A stretch of DNA of 36,500 nucleotides from Nautiliaceae bacterium (GTDB taxonomy: Bacteria; Campylobacterota; Campylobacteria; Campylobacterales; Nautiliaceae), in the NCBI GenBank assembly GCA_027063595.1, contig JAMORJ010000052.1, forward strand, positions 1 to 36,500, written 5' to 3'. Under the pieces are notes generated by a model. It did not search any database, had not been told where the DNA came from, and saw only the letters and a program-made list of their open reading frames with translations. A program made the translations under genes and the position numbers. Shown here piece after piece: positions 7,155-15,779 of this stretch (its first letter is position 1; each line of letters begins with the position of its first letter).

Positions 7155-7553
7155 TTATCTTTTTGAGAATTGAGGAGATTTTCTTGCTTTCTTTTTCCCG
7201 TATTTTTTTCTTTCTACTACTCTTGCATCTCTTGTTAAAAGCCCAGCAGGTTTTAATATACTTCTAAGTTCAGGAGCATATTCTACCAACGCTTTCGAAA
7301 TTCCATGTTTTATAGCATCAGCTTGAGCTGCAAAACCACCGCCGAATGTTTTTACTTCAATATCAAAGTTATTCTCTTGTTTTGTAAGTTTAAGAGGCCA
7401 AATTACTCTAAGTTTAAGAGCTTCTCTTCCTCCAAGAAATTCATCTAAAGTTTTTCCATTGATAGTAATATTACCGCTTCCATTTTTAAGCCATACTTTT
7501 GCTACTGCAGTTTTTCTTTTCCCAGTTGCGTAAATTCTTCCGTGCATTTTCAT
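7155..7553 (-). CDS. rpsI: 30S ribosomal protein S9
   Basis: 132 residues with the S9 N-terminal [13 protein letters not shown] block, the [15 protein letters not shown] centre and the basic C terminus ending S-K-R, whose tail reaches the P-site tRNA in ribosomes. Full length. The ATG at 7553 overlaps the rplM stop (TAATG) and follows AAAGGG, so translation is coupled in the usual rplM-rpsI order. Confidence 0.98.
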   Translation of the reverse strand: MKMHGRIYATGKRKTAVAKVWLKNGSGNITINGKTLDEFLGGREALKLRVIWPLKLTKQENNFDIEVKTFGGGFAAQADAIKHGISKALVEYAPELRSILKPAGLLTRDARVVERKKYGKKKARKSPQFSKR

Positions 7554-7975
7554 TAGTTACCCTTTATTTGAGCTGTATGTGGATGATTTTCACCAGCATA
7601 AACTTTCAATTTTTTAAGCATTTTTCTTCCAAGTTTAGTTTTTGGAAGCATACCGCGAGTTGCTAATTTAAATAATTTTTCAGGATTATTTTTTAAAAGT
7701 TTCTCAACCGTTTCTTCTTTTACATGTCCAAAATAACCAGTATGTTTATAATATTTTTCATCAAGTTTTTTTGCTGTAGAAAACTTAACCTTATCAGCAT
7801 TAATTACAACTACATAATCACCGCAATCTACATGTGGAGTATAATAAGGTTTATGTTTACCTCTTAAAATAGTAGCTATTTCAGTTATAAGTCTACCGAA
7901 AATTTTATCTTTAGCATCTATTAATATCCAATCTCTTTTAACCTCTTCAGGTTTTATTGATTTAGTAAATTTCAT
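7553..7975 (-). CDS. rplM: 50S ribosomal protein L13
   Basis: The protein is 140 residues from the ATG at 7975; the longer reading from GTG at 7981 is rejected because the AAAGG Shine-Dalgarno abuts that GTG and is properly spaced for the ATG. It carries the L13 blocks [31 protein letters not shown] and [10 protein letters not shown], with the C-terminal H-P-H-T-A-Q. L13 is an early 50S assembly protein that binds 23S rRNA. It has its own promoter (8008-8013) and is co-transcribed with rpsI. Confidence 0.98.
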   Translation of the reverse strand: MKFTKSIKPEEVKRDWILIDAKDKIFGRLITEIATILRGKHKPYYTPHVDCGDYVVVINADKVKFSTAKKLDEKYYKHTGYFGHVKEETVEKLLKNNPEKLFKLATRGMLPKTKLGRKMLKKLKVYAGENHPHTAQIKGN

Positions 7976-8007
7976 TATCACACCTTTTGTGAATTTTTTG
8001 GTATGAA

Positions 8008-8013
8008 ATTGTA
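8008..8013 (-). promoter_or_regulatory. -10 box, rplM-rpsI promoter
   Basis: Minus-strand TACAAT, followed by TTCATACC and an A-tract, lies about 32 bases before the rplM ATG. The leader is longer than for most genes here. T-rich DNA lies upstream and no -35 is obvious. Confidence 0.45.
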
Positions 8014-8058
8014 GTTTTTAAAACTTAAAAAAAACTTAATTTAAGTAAATTTTAAGCT

Positions 8059-8526
8059 TTAGAGATTTGCAAATTTTACTATTAATTCAATTTCGCCAGC
8101 AGGTATTCTAAGCTCTCTTGCTATTTCTTCAATTGAATACCCGCTTTTATAAAGGGCTATTACTTTTTCTTCCTCGTGTTTACTTAAAGTAGATACGCTT
8201 GGAATAGAATTCTTTTTTATTAAAGAATTAATTTTAGCAATTTCCAATTCAATTTTTTCGTAAAATTCTTTATTTTTCTCATCTATTACCCTAACATCAT
8301 CAACGATACTTTCAATTATTCTCTCAAGTCTTTCCAGAGTTTTTATAGTATCTGAATTTTTTATCTGTTTTTTTAACAAAAAGACTTCTTTATTTAATTC
8401 CTCTAAACTAATCTCCATTGCCGAAAATTTTTGTTCAATAATTTTTTCAAGCTTTAATATATAAAAAAACAAAAACAACATAAAAGCACTAAGCCCAACA
8501 AAAATAGCTATATTTAACATACTCAT
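8059..8526 (-). CDS. Membrane-anchored coiled-coil protein with C-terminal HTH-like segment
   Basis: 155 residues: one N-terminal transmembrane helix (about 4-23), a long charged coiled coil (about 27-110), and a C-terminal segment (about 115-155) resembling a resolvase or sigma-70 region 4-type helix-turn-helix (E-K-V-I-A-L-Y-K-S-G-Y-S-I-E-E-I-A-R-E-L). This is an epsilonproteobacterial-style protein of unknown function. The HTH could serve protein binding, since it would sit near the membrane. It overlaps the upstream gene by 4 bp (ATGA), and the Shine-Dalgarno is weak, in keeping with coupling. A second Met two codons on is an equally possible start. Confidence 0.72.
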   Translation of the reverse strand: MSMLNIAIFVGLSAFMLFLFFYILKLEKIIEQKFSAMEISLEELNKEVFLLKKQIKNSDTIKTLERLERIIESIVDDVRVIDEKNKEFYEKIELEIAKINSLIKKNSIPSVSTLSKHEEEKVIALYKSGYSIEEIARELRIPAGEIELIVKFANL

Positions 8527-9026
8527 TTTTTTGCTTTCATTTCTCTTATTATTGCTCTTTCTCTTGCCGTAATAAATGAATTATAATCTTTTTCATCTCT
8601 TTCATGAAGATGTATAATTTTAGCTAAATTTTTATCAATTGCTTCAAAAATTACAGGCACTTTTCTTGGAGGAAACACAGGAAGATCCATTCTACCATAA
8701 TATTTTTCTCCAATTTCAAACAAATTATCTTTTATCATAAAATTATCAAATCCAACCTTTACAATCTCGCTTTTAAATTTAAGAGGCAAAAATTCTTTTT
8801 TTTCGTTCTTAACGATAGAAGCCAACTCATCCACTTTTCTATGAAGAGCTATTAAAAGTTCCAATAAAACCGGATCAGTATCTTTAGTCTCTCCTCTTGC
8901 TTTTGCCATTTTTATATATTGCCCAATTGGATCTTCGCTCTCCCCACCAAGTTTATCAAATTCTTCTTTAGTTTTTTCGTTTAATTTATCAAATTCAATC
9001 TCTACATATGCTGGAATTAACCTCAT
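8523..9026 (-). CDS. Conserved protein, possibly an atypical PilZ-type c-di-GMP receptor
   Basis: 167 residues, cytoplasmic. A heptad-like helix (L-L-E-L-L-I-A-L-H-R-K-V-D-E-L, about 53-67) precedes a beta-rich half with I-G-E-K-Y-Y-G-R-M-D-L-P-V-F-P-P-R, ending in E-R-D-x-x-D-Y ... R-E-R-A-I-I-R. The order of a helical heptad region and then a PilZ-like barrel is similar to tetrameric PilZ proteins, but the RxxxR and D/NxSxxG c-di-GMP motifs are not evident, so the call is tentative. It overlaps mqnP and the membrane coiled-coil gene by 4 bp each. Confidence 0.65.
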   Translation of the reverse strand: MRLIPAYVEIEFDKLNEKTKEEFDKLGGESEDPIGQYIKMAKARGETKDTDPVLLELLIALHRKVDELASIVKNEKKEFLPLKFKSEIVKVGFDNFMIKDNLFEIGEKYYGRMDLPVFPPRKVPVIFEAIDKNLAKIIHLHERDEKDYNSFITARERAIIREMKAKK

Positions 9027-9868
9027 TTTATTGCCTTATCTAAAATTATTAATATCAAAAATACGATACCCAAAAATCCATTAACATCAAAAAAAGCTTT
9101 TGGAATATTTTTAAAATCCTTATCTACCAATTTATGTTCATAATATAACATAATAGCAGCAATAATTACCCCTAGCCATCCAAAAAACCCAAGGTTTGCA
9201 TAAGCGGCAAAAAGAGCCCAAAAAATCACAGCAAAAACATGAAACATTTTAGAAATAAAAACCGCGCCTTTTTCTCCAACAAGTGCGGGAATTGAATGAA
9301 GCCCTTCTTTTTTATCAAATTCAATATCTTGAAGTGAATACAAAATATCAAACCCCGCTACCCAAAACATTACTCCAAGTGCCAAAAAAACACTCCAACA
9401 AGGAATGGAATTGCTTATGGCTATTGCACCAGCTATTGGAGCAAGTCCCAAAGAAATTCCTAATACTAAATGCGCAAACTCGCTAAAACGCTTAAAATAA
9501 CTATATCCGCCAAGAACAATAAGTATTGGAATTGAAAGTTTAAAAGCTAAATCGTTTATTAAATAAGCGACTCCTACAAAAATCAAAGCATTTGCCAATA
9601 TAAAAATTTTCATTTCAACTTCACTAACTTCTCCCGTAACCGAAGGTCTATTTTGAGTTCTTGGATTTTTAGCATCAAATTCCCTATCTAAATATCTATT
9701 AACCGCCATTGCAAAATTTCTTGCACTAACAGCGGCTAAAATTCCAAGAAACAACAATTTCCATCCAAACCAACCATCAGCCGCTACAATCATAGCGATC
9801 AAAATAAAAGGCAAACTAAAAATCGTATGAGAAAATTTAACAAGTTCAAAATATTTTCTAATATTCAT
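9023..9868 (-). CDS. mqnP: UbiA-family prenyltransferase, probably menaquinone (futalosine pathway) MqnP
   Basis: 281 residues with 7-9 predicted membrane helices. Both Mg-prenyl-diphosphate motifs are intact: N-R-Y-L-D-R-E-F-D (about 57-65) and D-I-E-F-D-K-K-E (about 181-188). UbiA enzymes attach a polyprenyl chain to an aromatic ring. Campylobacterota make menaquinone by the futalosine route, where MqnP prenylates 1,4-dihydroxy-6-naphthoate, so this is a better guess than ubiquinone UbiA; the sequence alone does not settle the acceptor. Menaquinone would be the natural partner of the nuo complex nearby. ATG at 9868 with AAAGGAGG, first gene of a five-gene run down to rpsI, though rplM has its own promoter. 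Confidence 0.85.
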   Translation of the reverse strand: MNIRKYFELVKFSHTIFSLPFILIAMIVAADGWFGWKLLFLGILAAVSARNFAMAVNRYLDREFDAKNPRTQNRPSVTGEVSEVEMKIFILANALIFVGVAYLINDLAFKLSIPILIVLGGYSYFKRFSEFAHLVLGISLGLAPIAGAIAISNSIPCWSVFLALGVMFWVAGFDILYSLQDIEFDKKEGLHSIPALVGEKGAVFISKMFHVFAVIFWALFAAYANLGFFGWLGVIIAAIMLYYEHKLVDKDFKNIPKAFFDVNGFLGIVFLILIILDKAIK

Positions 9869-9883
9869 TTAGCCTCCTTTTAG

Positions 9884-9893
9884 TATAATTGTA
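9884..9893. promoter_or_regulatory. Overlapping divergent -10 boxes for miaA (+) and mqnP (-)
   Basis: On the plus strand TATAAT is at 9884-9889, then TGTATC, then AAAAAAGG leading to miaA. On the minus strand TACAAT is at 9893-9888, then TATACT, then AAAAGGAGG leading to mqnP. The two hexamers share two base pairs and the whole core is nearly palindromic. Both start codons lie within 21 bases of their -10. Confidence 0.6.
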
Positions 9894-9909
9894 TCAAAAA
9901 AGGAAAAAT

Positions 9910-10761
9910 TTGTTTGCTTTAATTGGACCAACAGCAAGCGGCAAAAGTGATTTAGCACTTAAACTTGCAAAAAAACTAAACTACGAAATATTATCTTTAG
10001 ATAGCTTAAGCATTTACAAAGAAATAGACATAGCTTCAGCAAAACCTTCCAAACAAGATTTAGCACAAGTAAAACACTACGGCGTTAACGAAATATATCC
10101 AAATGAAAAATTTGACGTTATGAAATTTATAGAAATCTATAAAAAAATTCCTCATAAAAACATAATTATAGTAGGAGGAACGAGTTTTTACTTAAAAGCA
10201 ATGATAGATGGAATTTCACAAATGCCGACAATTTCAAAAGAAATAAAAAAAGAAGCAAAAAAATTTACATACGAAGATATAAAAAAAATAGATCCTATTT
10301 TTGCTTCTAAAATATCAAAAAACGATACTTATAGAATATCTAAAGCTGCTGAAATTTTTCTTGCCACAAAAACACCTCCAAGCGAATACTTTAAAAAACA
10401 TCCTCCAATTCCGATTATTCCCAATATTCCAATATTTGAAATCCAAATAGATAGAAATCATCTTAAAGAAAAAATAAAAAAAAGAACAAAAAAAATGTTT
10501 GAAATGGGATTGATAGATGAAGTAGCCTATCTTGAAAAAAAATATAAAGATAGAAGACTTCCTGCTCTAAAAGCTATCGGAATAAAAGAAGTATTGGATT
10601 ATTTTAACGGGATTTACAACAAAAACGAACTTTTTGAAAAAATAGTAACAAACACTTCAAGACTTGCAAAAAGACAACAAACTTTTAATAAAACTCAATT
10701 TAAAAACAAAATATCAGCTCCCATAGACAAATTATATGAAATCATTTTAAAAAAGATTTAA
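9910..10761 (+). CDS. miaA: tRNA dimethylallyltransferase
   Basis: MiaA transfers a dimethylallyl group to N6 of adenosine-37 in tRNAs reading UNN codons. From the TTG at 9910 the protein is 283 residues and starts M-F-A-L-I-G-P-T-A-S-G-K-S, with the P-loop at 6-13, followed by L-D-S-L-S-I-Y-K-E-I-D-I-A-S-A-K-P, I-V-G-G-T-S-F-Y-L-K-A and L-K-A-I-G-I-K-E-V. The longer reading from TTG at 9889 would translate the promoter; AAAAAAGGA at 9896-9904 fits the TTG at 9910. The 3' end overlaps pflA on the other strand by 15 bp. Confidence 0.93.
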   Translation: MFALIGPTASGKSDLALKLAKKLNYEILSLDSLSIYKEIDIASAKPSKQDLAQVKHYGVNEIYPNEKFDVMKFIEIYKKIPHKNIIIVGGTSFYLKAMIDGISQMPTISKEIKKEAKKFTYEDIKKIDPIFASKISKNDTYRISKAAEIFLATKTPPSEYFKKHPPIPIIPNIPIFEIQIDRNHLKEKIKKRTKKMFEMGLIDEVAYLEKKYKDRRLPALKAIGIKEVLDYFNGIYNKNELFEKIVTNTSRLAKRQQTFNKTQFKNKISAPIDKLYEIILKKI

Positions 10762-12990
10762 AGCATCCTTACAAAGACCTTTCCACAAAGTTGAATCTTT
10801 TATCTTCAAACACTCGTTTAAATATTTTTTATCTCGAGTTAGATTAGCAAGCATAAACAATGCTCTTGCTTTATCTTCTCCTCTAACTCTTGGCAATAAA
10901 TTTTTTAATACTCTTATCGCTTCTTTTTTATTTTTAGTATATTTTGCAAATACAAACTCAACAAAAGGAGAATAAGGATAAGCTTTAAATTCATTTTGTA
11001 AATCTATTATTTTTTTAGCGTAAGTAGCCGCCAACAAGTAATTATTGTTTTTTATAGCCCAGCGAACTATTTTAATAAAAGCATCTGTATTTTTTATATT
11101 TTTAAATTTATCAAGTTTTTTAGCAATTTCCAAAGCTTCTTTATATCTTTTCAAACGCCATAAAGCTTCAAATTTTAAAAGCAAATAATCATAACAATTC
11201 TTTTTCATTACGCTACACAAATCATCTACTGCATTTACGATATTTTTATAATCTCCTAAACCTTTAAGAGCTTCTATTTTTCTTTTCATCCATTTAATAA
11301 ATACTTTATCATCGGGCGAATCCAAATACTTATTACAAACTATCGAAGCCACCTTATAATCTTTTGCTTTAATTGCACATTCATACAATAAATCATCATA
11401 TTTCTTCTCAAGAACTATCTTATATTTTTTTATTAAATCAATAGCTCTAAAACATTCATGATTTTTCAAAAGCTTAATTGCATATTCTTTTAAAACTTTT
11501 TTAATAAACTCTTTTTTTTCTTTAAAAATACTATCTGGAATATTCTTTATCTTATCAAGCATTTTTACTATCTCATCATATTTTTTCATTTTATAAAGAA
11601 TTTTAACTTTCTCCACTATTGCCTTTTGCCTAATATCCCCTTGATAGTTTTTAATAATGTTTTCAATATATTGTAACTTCTTAGTTAAATTACTCTCAGG
11701 CAAATTAAATAAAATTTTATCTCTTAATATTTTAGCAGCATCTGAATAATCTCCAAAAGGAAATTCTTTTAAATACTTATCTATAAAATACAACGCCTCT
11801 TTATAATTTCCATTTTCATATGACCACTGCGCTAAATTATACAAAAGAGGCTCATACAAATCATCTAATTTTTTAAGTCTTTTTAACAAATCTTTTCCAA
11901 TATCAATTGCAAGCTTATACATTCCGTGACTAGCAAGCATTTTTGCAAGTTCATAAGCTTTTTGCTTATCTTTTAATAAAAATTCTTTATTAGCCTTATA
12001 AATTTTTTCATAATATTCTACTGCCTTTTTAATATTCCCTTTATCCATATATCTTTGGGCAAGTCTTGCTGCAGCTAATGAAGCAACGTCAAGATCGGTA
12101 GTCGAATATAGAGCTTTCTCATAAAGAGCAAACGCTTTTTTCTCATCGCCCATCGAATATAATTGATCTGCAAGATAAATCATCGCAAGATAAGCCCATT
12201 TGGTATTAGGATAGTCGTTAATTATTCTATTGTAATAATAACTTGCATCGCTTACAAAACCTTCTTTTGCATAACTTCTACCAATCATTAGCAATACTTC
12301 TGGCATCTTATCAGAATATGCGTATTGTTTTATCCATTTTTTCCCAAGAGATATTACCTCATTAAATTCATTATTCTTTTCAAGCAATTTAAGTTTTAAA
12401 TACAACACATCCGGTAAAAAAATAGAATTTGGATATTTTTTTATAAAATCTTCAATTTCAGGCAAAACATCTTGATGATTTTTATAAGCTTTTAATATTT
12501 CAAAATATTTCAATACATCGGCATTGGTTTTTATCTTCACAGGATTTAAATTTTCATCAATCGCTCCAATGTAAGGATAAACAGTATGGTGATAATAAAA
12601 TTTTAATCCTTTAATATCATTTCTTAAAAATTCCTCGTTTGCAATTATTACCCATTTTTTAGCTTTTGTAAGTTTAAAAGGAGTTATAAGAGGGTTATTA
12701 TATAAATTCTCTTTAAATGCATAAAATTTATAAGGAGTATTTACCTTTATTTCTATAATAAAAGCATTTTTTAAAAATTTAGGATTGATTTCAAAATATC
12801 TAGATTTATCTTTAAACACGGGCGTTTTTGGAATTTTTCTAAATCTACACTCTATTATATTTTTATTTTTTACGCATACAAACGGCTCTTTGTTATATAA
12901 AGTTAAAACCTCATAAGGCTTTTTGGCTACTCCATAATCTATGTTTAAACTAAGAGCAAATAAAAATAGTGGGAAAAAAAGAAAAAACAA
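10747..12990 (-). CDS. pflA: PflA-like periplasmic TPR protein of the flagellar motor
   Basis: 747 residues. A hydrophobic signal peptide (1-14, ending F-A-L-S) is followed by N-I-D-Y-G and a beta-rich domain to about 150, then tetratricopeptide-type helical repeats to the C terminus (for example K-K-A-V-E-Y-Y-E-K-I-Y). In Campylobacter jejuni PflA is a periplasmic scaffold that helps hold the motor stators. Size, layout and its place just after nuoN, the same order I recall for C. jejuni and H. pylori, support the call. The start is a TTG with AAAGGGTAGGG immediately upstream; no other start exists near the signal peptide. A promoter lies in the 33-bp gap to nuoN. Confidence 0.78.
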   Translation of the reverse strand: MFFLFFPLFLFALSLNIDYGVAKKPYEVLTLYNKEPFVCVKNKNIIECRFRKIPKTPVFKDKSRYFEINPKFLKNAFIIEIKVNTPYKFYAFKENLYNNPLITPFKLTKAKKWVIIANEEFLRNDIKGLKFYYHHTVYPYIGAIDENLNPVKIKTNADVLKYFEILKAYKNHQDVLPEIEDFIKKYPNSIFLPDVLYLKLKLLEKNNEFNEVISLGKKWIKQYAYSDKMPEVLLMIGRSYAKEGFVSDASYYYNRIINDYPNTKWAYLAMIYLADQLYSMGDEKKAFALYEKALYSTTDLDVASLAAARLAQRYMDKGNIKKAVEYYEKIYKANKEFLLKDKQKAYELAKMLASHGMYKLAIDIGKDLLKRLKKLDDLYEPLLYNLAQWSYENGNYKEALYFIDKYLKEFPFGDYSDAAKILRDKILFNLPESNLTKKLQYIENIIKNYQGDIRQKAIVEKVKILYKMKKYDEIVKMLDKIKNIPDSIFKEKKEFIKKVLKEYAIKLLKNHECFRAIDLIKKYKIVLEKKYDDLLYECAIKAKDYKVASIVCNKYLDSPDDKVFIKWMKRKIEALKGLGDYKNIVNAVDDLCSVMKKNCYDYLLLKFEALWRLKRYKEALEIAKKLDKFKNIKNTDAFIKIVRWAIKNNNYLLAATYAKKIIDLQNEFKAYPYSPFVEFVFAKYTKNKKEAIRVLKNLLPRVRGEDKARALFMLANLTRDKKYLNECLKIKDSTLWKGLCKDALNLF

Positions 12991-13008
12991 CCCTACCCTT
13001 TTTAATGA

Positions 13009-13014
13009 ATTATA
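13009..13014 (-). promoter_or_regulatory. -10 box, pflA promoter
   Basis: Minus-strand TATAAT, six bases (TCATTA), then AAAAGGG and the TTG start at 12990. It lies between the nuoN stop and pflA, so pflA can be transcribed independently of the nuo operon. Confidence 0.55.
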
Positions 13015-13023
13015 TCAAAAAGG

Positions 13024-14352
13024 CTAAGGTAAAGTAGCATTAAATACATCTGCTCCAATAATTCCAAAATAAATAGTACCAGCAAGTAAAATAAGCTGAC
13101 CTATTAAACTTCCTGTAGAAATTGAAATAGTTTCAAAATTATTTGGCTCATCCATATAAATATGCTTTATTATCCAAACATAATAAGCTACAGCAAGAGC
13201 TGAATTAAGAAGAGCAATTAAAACAACCCACCAAAGTCCAACATCTACCCCAGCATAAAACGCTACCGCTTTAGCTAAAAATCCAGCAAGCAATGGAATT
13301 CCAGCAAGAGAAAACAGTTGAATTGTAAAGAAAAGAGAATGAATAGGAGCTTTTTTATAAAGTCCTTTTAAATCTTCTAAATATTTAACTCCAAGTTCTC
13401 TTCTTAAATCATTAAGAATTAAAAATACGCTCGTTTGCATAAAAATATAAGCAATTGCATAATACAAAATTCCAGAATAAGAATAAATACTTGTAGCCGC
13501 TGCAAATGGAATTAGAGCATATCCACTATGTGCAATTGAAGAATACGCCAAAATTTTAGAAATTCTTTTTTGCCAAAGAGCCATAAAGTTTGCAAGAGTC
13601 ATCGTAATAATCGCAAAAAAGGCAAAAATAAGTACTGTTGCAAAAGGATAAGTGATTAAAAATTTATAAAAAGCTTTAAATGTTGCAAATAAAACTACGC
13701 TTTTAATCACCCCACTTAAAATTCCAGCTGCTGCGTGATTTACTTGAGAATAAGCATCGGCTGCCCATCCATGCATCGGAACAACAGTTAACTTATAAAA
13801 AATTCCAGCAAGCATAATAGCAACGGCAATTAAAGTAAATTTCCCATGCACATTCATATCAATATAAGCAAAACTTGTAGTTGTAAAACTATAAAGAGCA
13901 AAACCAAGCAAAATCACCCCACTTGCTACAGCTCCTGCAATAAAAGCTTTTATGGCACCTTCTGCGTTATAAAAATTTCTAATGTTTGCAACCAAAATAT
14001 AAGAGATAATCGCTATTACTTCAAATAGCACAATAAACAAGAAAAAGTTTGCACTCTCTAAAAATGCTATGCTTGCTCCAGCCAAAAAAAGCATTTGAGC
14101 AATAAGAGGCCTTTCAAATCCGGTTAAAGAAAACGTTACCGCCGCTAAAGTCACTAACAACACATATTCCATCAATTTAGTAGCACTATCCACTGCAAAA
14201 CCAGGGAAAAGCCCTACCAAACTTTGTCCTTGGTAAATAAAAAACATCGATAAAATAAATGCGGAAATTGCTATAAGCTTAGCAATTATAATATTGTTTC
14301 TATAAAATACTGGTACCAAAAGTCCCGCTGCAATTAAAATTATAAAACTCAT
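13024..14352 (-). CDS. nuoN: NADH-quinone oxidoreductase subunit N (antiporter-like)
   Basis: 442 residues of almost continuous membrane helices, one of three Mrp-antiporter-like proton-channel subunits. The functional acidic residue sits in L-F-E-V-I-A-I-I-S-Y, and the helix-7 lysine in F-Y-K-L-T-V-V-P-M-H-G-W-A-A-D-A-Y. Last gene of the nuo operon. The ATG at 14352 overlaps the nuoM stop (ATGTAATG) and follows AGGAGG. Confidence 0.95.
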   Translation of the reverse strand: MSFIILIAAGLLVPVFYRNNIIIAKLIAISAFILSMFFIYQGQSLVGLFPGFAVDSATKLMEYVLLVTLAAVTFSLTGFERPLIAQMLFLAGASIAFLESANFFLFIVLFEVIAIISYILVANIRNFYNAEGAIKAFIAGAVASGVILLGFALYSFTTTSFAYIDMNVHGKFTLIAVAIMLAGIFYKLTVVPMHGWAADAYSQVNHAAAGILSGVIKSVVLFATFKAFYKFLITYPFATVLIFAFFAIITMTLANFMALWQKRISKILAYSSIAHSGYALIPFAAATSIYSYSGILYYAIAYIFMQTSVFLILNDLRRELGVKYLEDLKGLYKKAPIHSLFFTIQLFSLAGIPLLAGFLAKAVAFYAGVDVGLWWVVLIALLNSALAVAYYVWIIKHIYMDEPNNFETISISTGSLIGQLILLAGTIYFGIIGADVFNATLP

Positions 14353-15779
14353 TACATTCCTCCTAACCAGCTAAAAGCTTGATTTGCTAAATCGAAAATT
14401 GGCTGAGGATTTACTCCAAAATAAACAATTAAAAACGCATAAACAGCTAAAGCAAATTTTTCCGGCAAACTCATAGAAAAATCTGCTTTTTCAACTACAG
14501 GACTCATAGGTCCATGAATTGCACGTCTAACCGACCAGATAATATATCCTGCGCTAATAAGCCCAGCCAAGGCAATTACAGCAATCCACCATCCATACGC
14601 CTTAACAGCCGAAATTATAATTGTAAGTTCTCCTACAAATCCCATAGTTCCAGGAAGTCCAAGAGCAGCCATACCAGCTAAGATAAAAATAGCACTCGCA
14701 TAAGGAGCTTTTTTCATAATTCCACCCATCTCGTCCATATACCATGTATGAGTTTTATGATGTAACCATCCAGCAATCAAAAAGAGAGGAGAAATCACAA
14801 GAGCATGCCCAATCATTTCGTATAAAGCCGCACTAAGCCCATCATAAGTCATAGTAGAAATGGCTACTACCACAAGTCCCATGTGCGAAATTGAAGAATA
14901 CGCAACCATTTTTTTAATATGTCTTTCATAAATTGCTAAAAATCCAGCAAAGAAAGTAGTTGCAAGCCCAAACCCAAGCATCCAAGGAGCAAAATGCATT
15001 GTTGTAATTGGCATCAATTCAACTGTAAATCTAATAAGCCCATACGCTCCCATTTTCAAAAGAACACCCGCTAAAAGCACAGAAATACTGCTTGGCGCTT
15101 GAACGTGAGCATCAGGAAGCCAAGTATGAAACGGAAATACTGGAAGTTTAGCTGCAAATCCAATAAACATCAACCACCAAATAAGAGCAGGAGTAACAAG
15201 AGCCGTTTCTTTAATTAAAGTTAAATCCCAATATCCAGTTTGTTTATAAAGAAGATAAAACCCTACAAACATAAACATCGCAAATACGTGAGTGTATAAG
15301 AAAAATTTTATTGCCGCATAAATTCTATTTTCTTCTCCCCAAATTCCTACCAAAAAGAGCATCGGCACAAGAGTTAATTCCCAAAACATAAAAAACCAAA
15401 GAACATTTGTAGTCATAAATACCCCAAAAATAGGACCACTAAACATTATAAGTAAGCTAAAATAAGCCCCTTGCTTTTTTTCATTCCAAGAAGTAAATAC
15501 AACTAAAATCAACAAAGCCGCTGTTAAAAGAAGCATCGCCACGCTTAATGCATCAATTTGAAGCGTTAATTCAAATCCAAATTGAGGTACGCTTAAATAA
15601 TTTCCCAAAAATAACCAACCATCTTCAGGAAGTTGATGATACCAACTAAGTGCTATTATAAACAAAACGATAAACCATCCAAGCGCAATATACTTTGCAA
15701 ATTGTTCAGCCCCTCTGGTAAAAAAATACACCAGGGCTGAAAAAACTATCGGCGCAAAAATAATATCTACAGCAACCAT
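14352..15779 (-). CDS. nuoM: NADH-quinone oxidoreductase subunit M (antiporter-like)
   Basis: 475 residues, polytopic. The key charged residues of the proton half-channels are intact: Glu in F-W-E-L-T-L-V-P-M, and Lys in A-A-K-L-P-V-F-P-F-H-T-W-L-P-D-A-H-V-Q-A-P. It sits between NuoL and NuoN in the membrane arm. ATG at 15779 immediately after the nuoL stop, with AAGGGG upstream. About 30 residues shorter than E. coli NuoM, within family range. Confidence 0.96.
   Translation of the reverse strand: MVAVDIIFAPIVFSALVYFFTRGAEQFAKYIALGWFIVLFIIALSWYHQLPEDGWLFLGNYLSVPQFGFELTLQIDALSVAMLLLTAALLILVVFTSWNEKKQGAYFSLLIMFSGPIFGVFMTTNVLWFFMFWELTLVPMLFLVGIWGEENRIYAAIKFFLYTHVFAMFMFVGFYLLYKQTGYWDLTLIKETALVTPALIWWLMFIGFAAKLPVFPFHTWLPDAHVQAPSSISVLLAGVLLKMGAYGLIRFTVELMPITTMHFAPWMLGFGLATTFFAGFLAIYERHIKKMVAYSSISHMGLVVVAISTMTYDGLSAALYEMIGHALVISPLFLIAGWLHHKTHTWYMDEMGGIMKKAPYASAIFILAGMAALGLPGTMGFVGELTIIISAVKAYGWWIAVIALAGLISAGYIIWSVRRAIHGPMSPVVEKADFSMSLPEKFALAVYAFLIVYFGVNPQPIFDLANQAFSWLGGM

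Noticed and set aside
13011-13022. Plus-strand TATATCAAAAAGG resembling the short-leader module
   Set aside because: No plus-strand gene follows; the match arises from the symmetry of the pflA promoter on the other strand.
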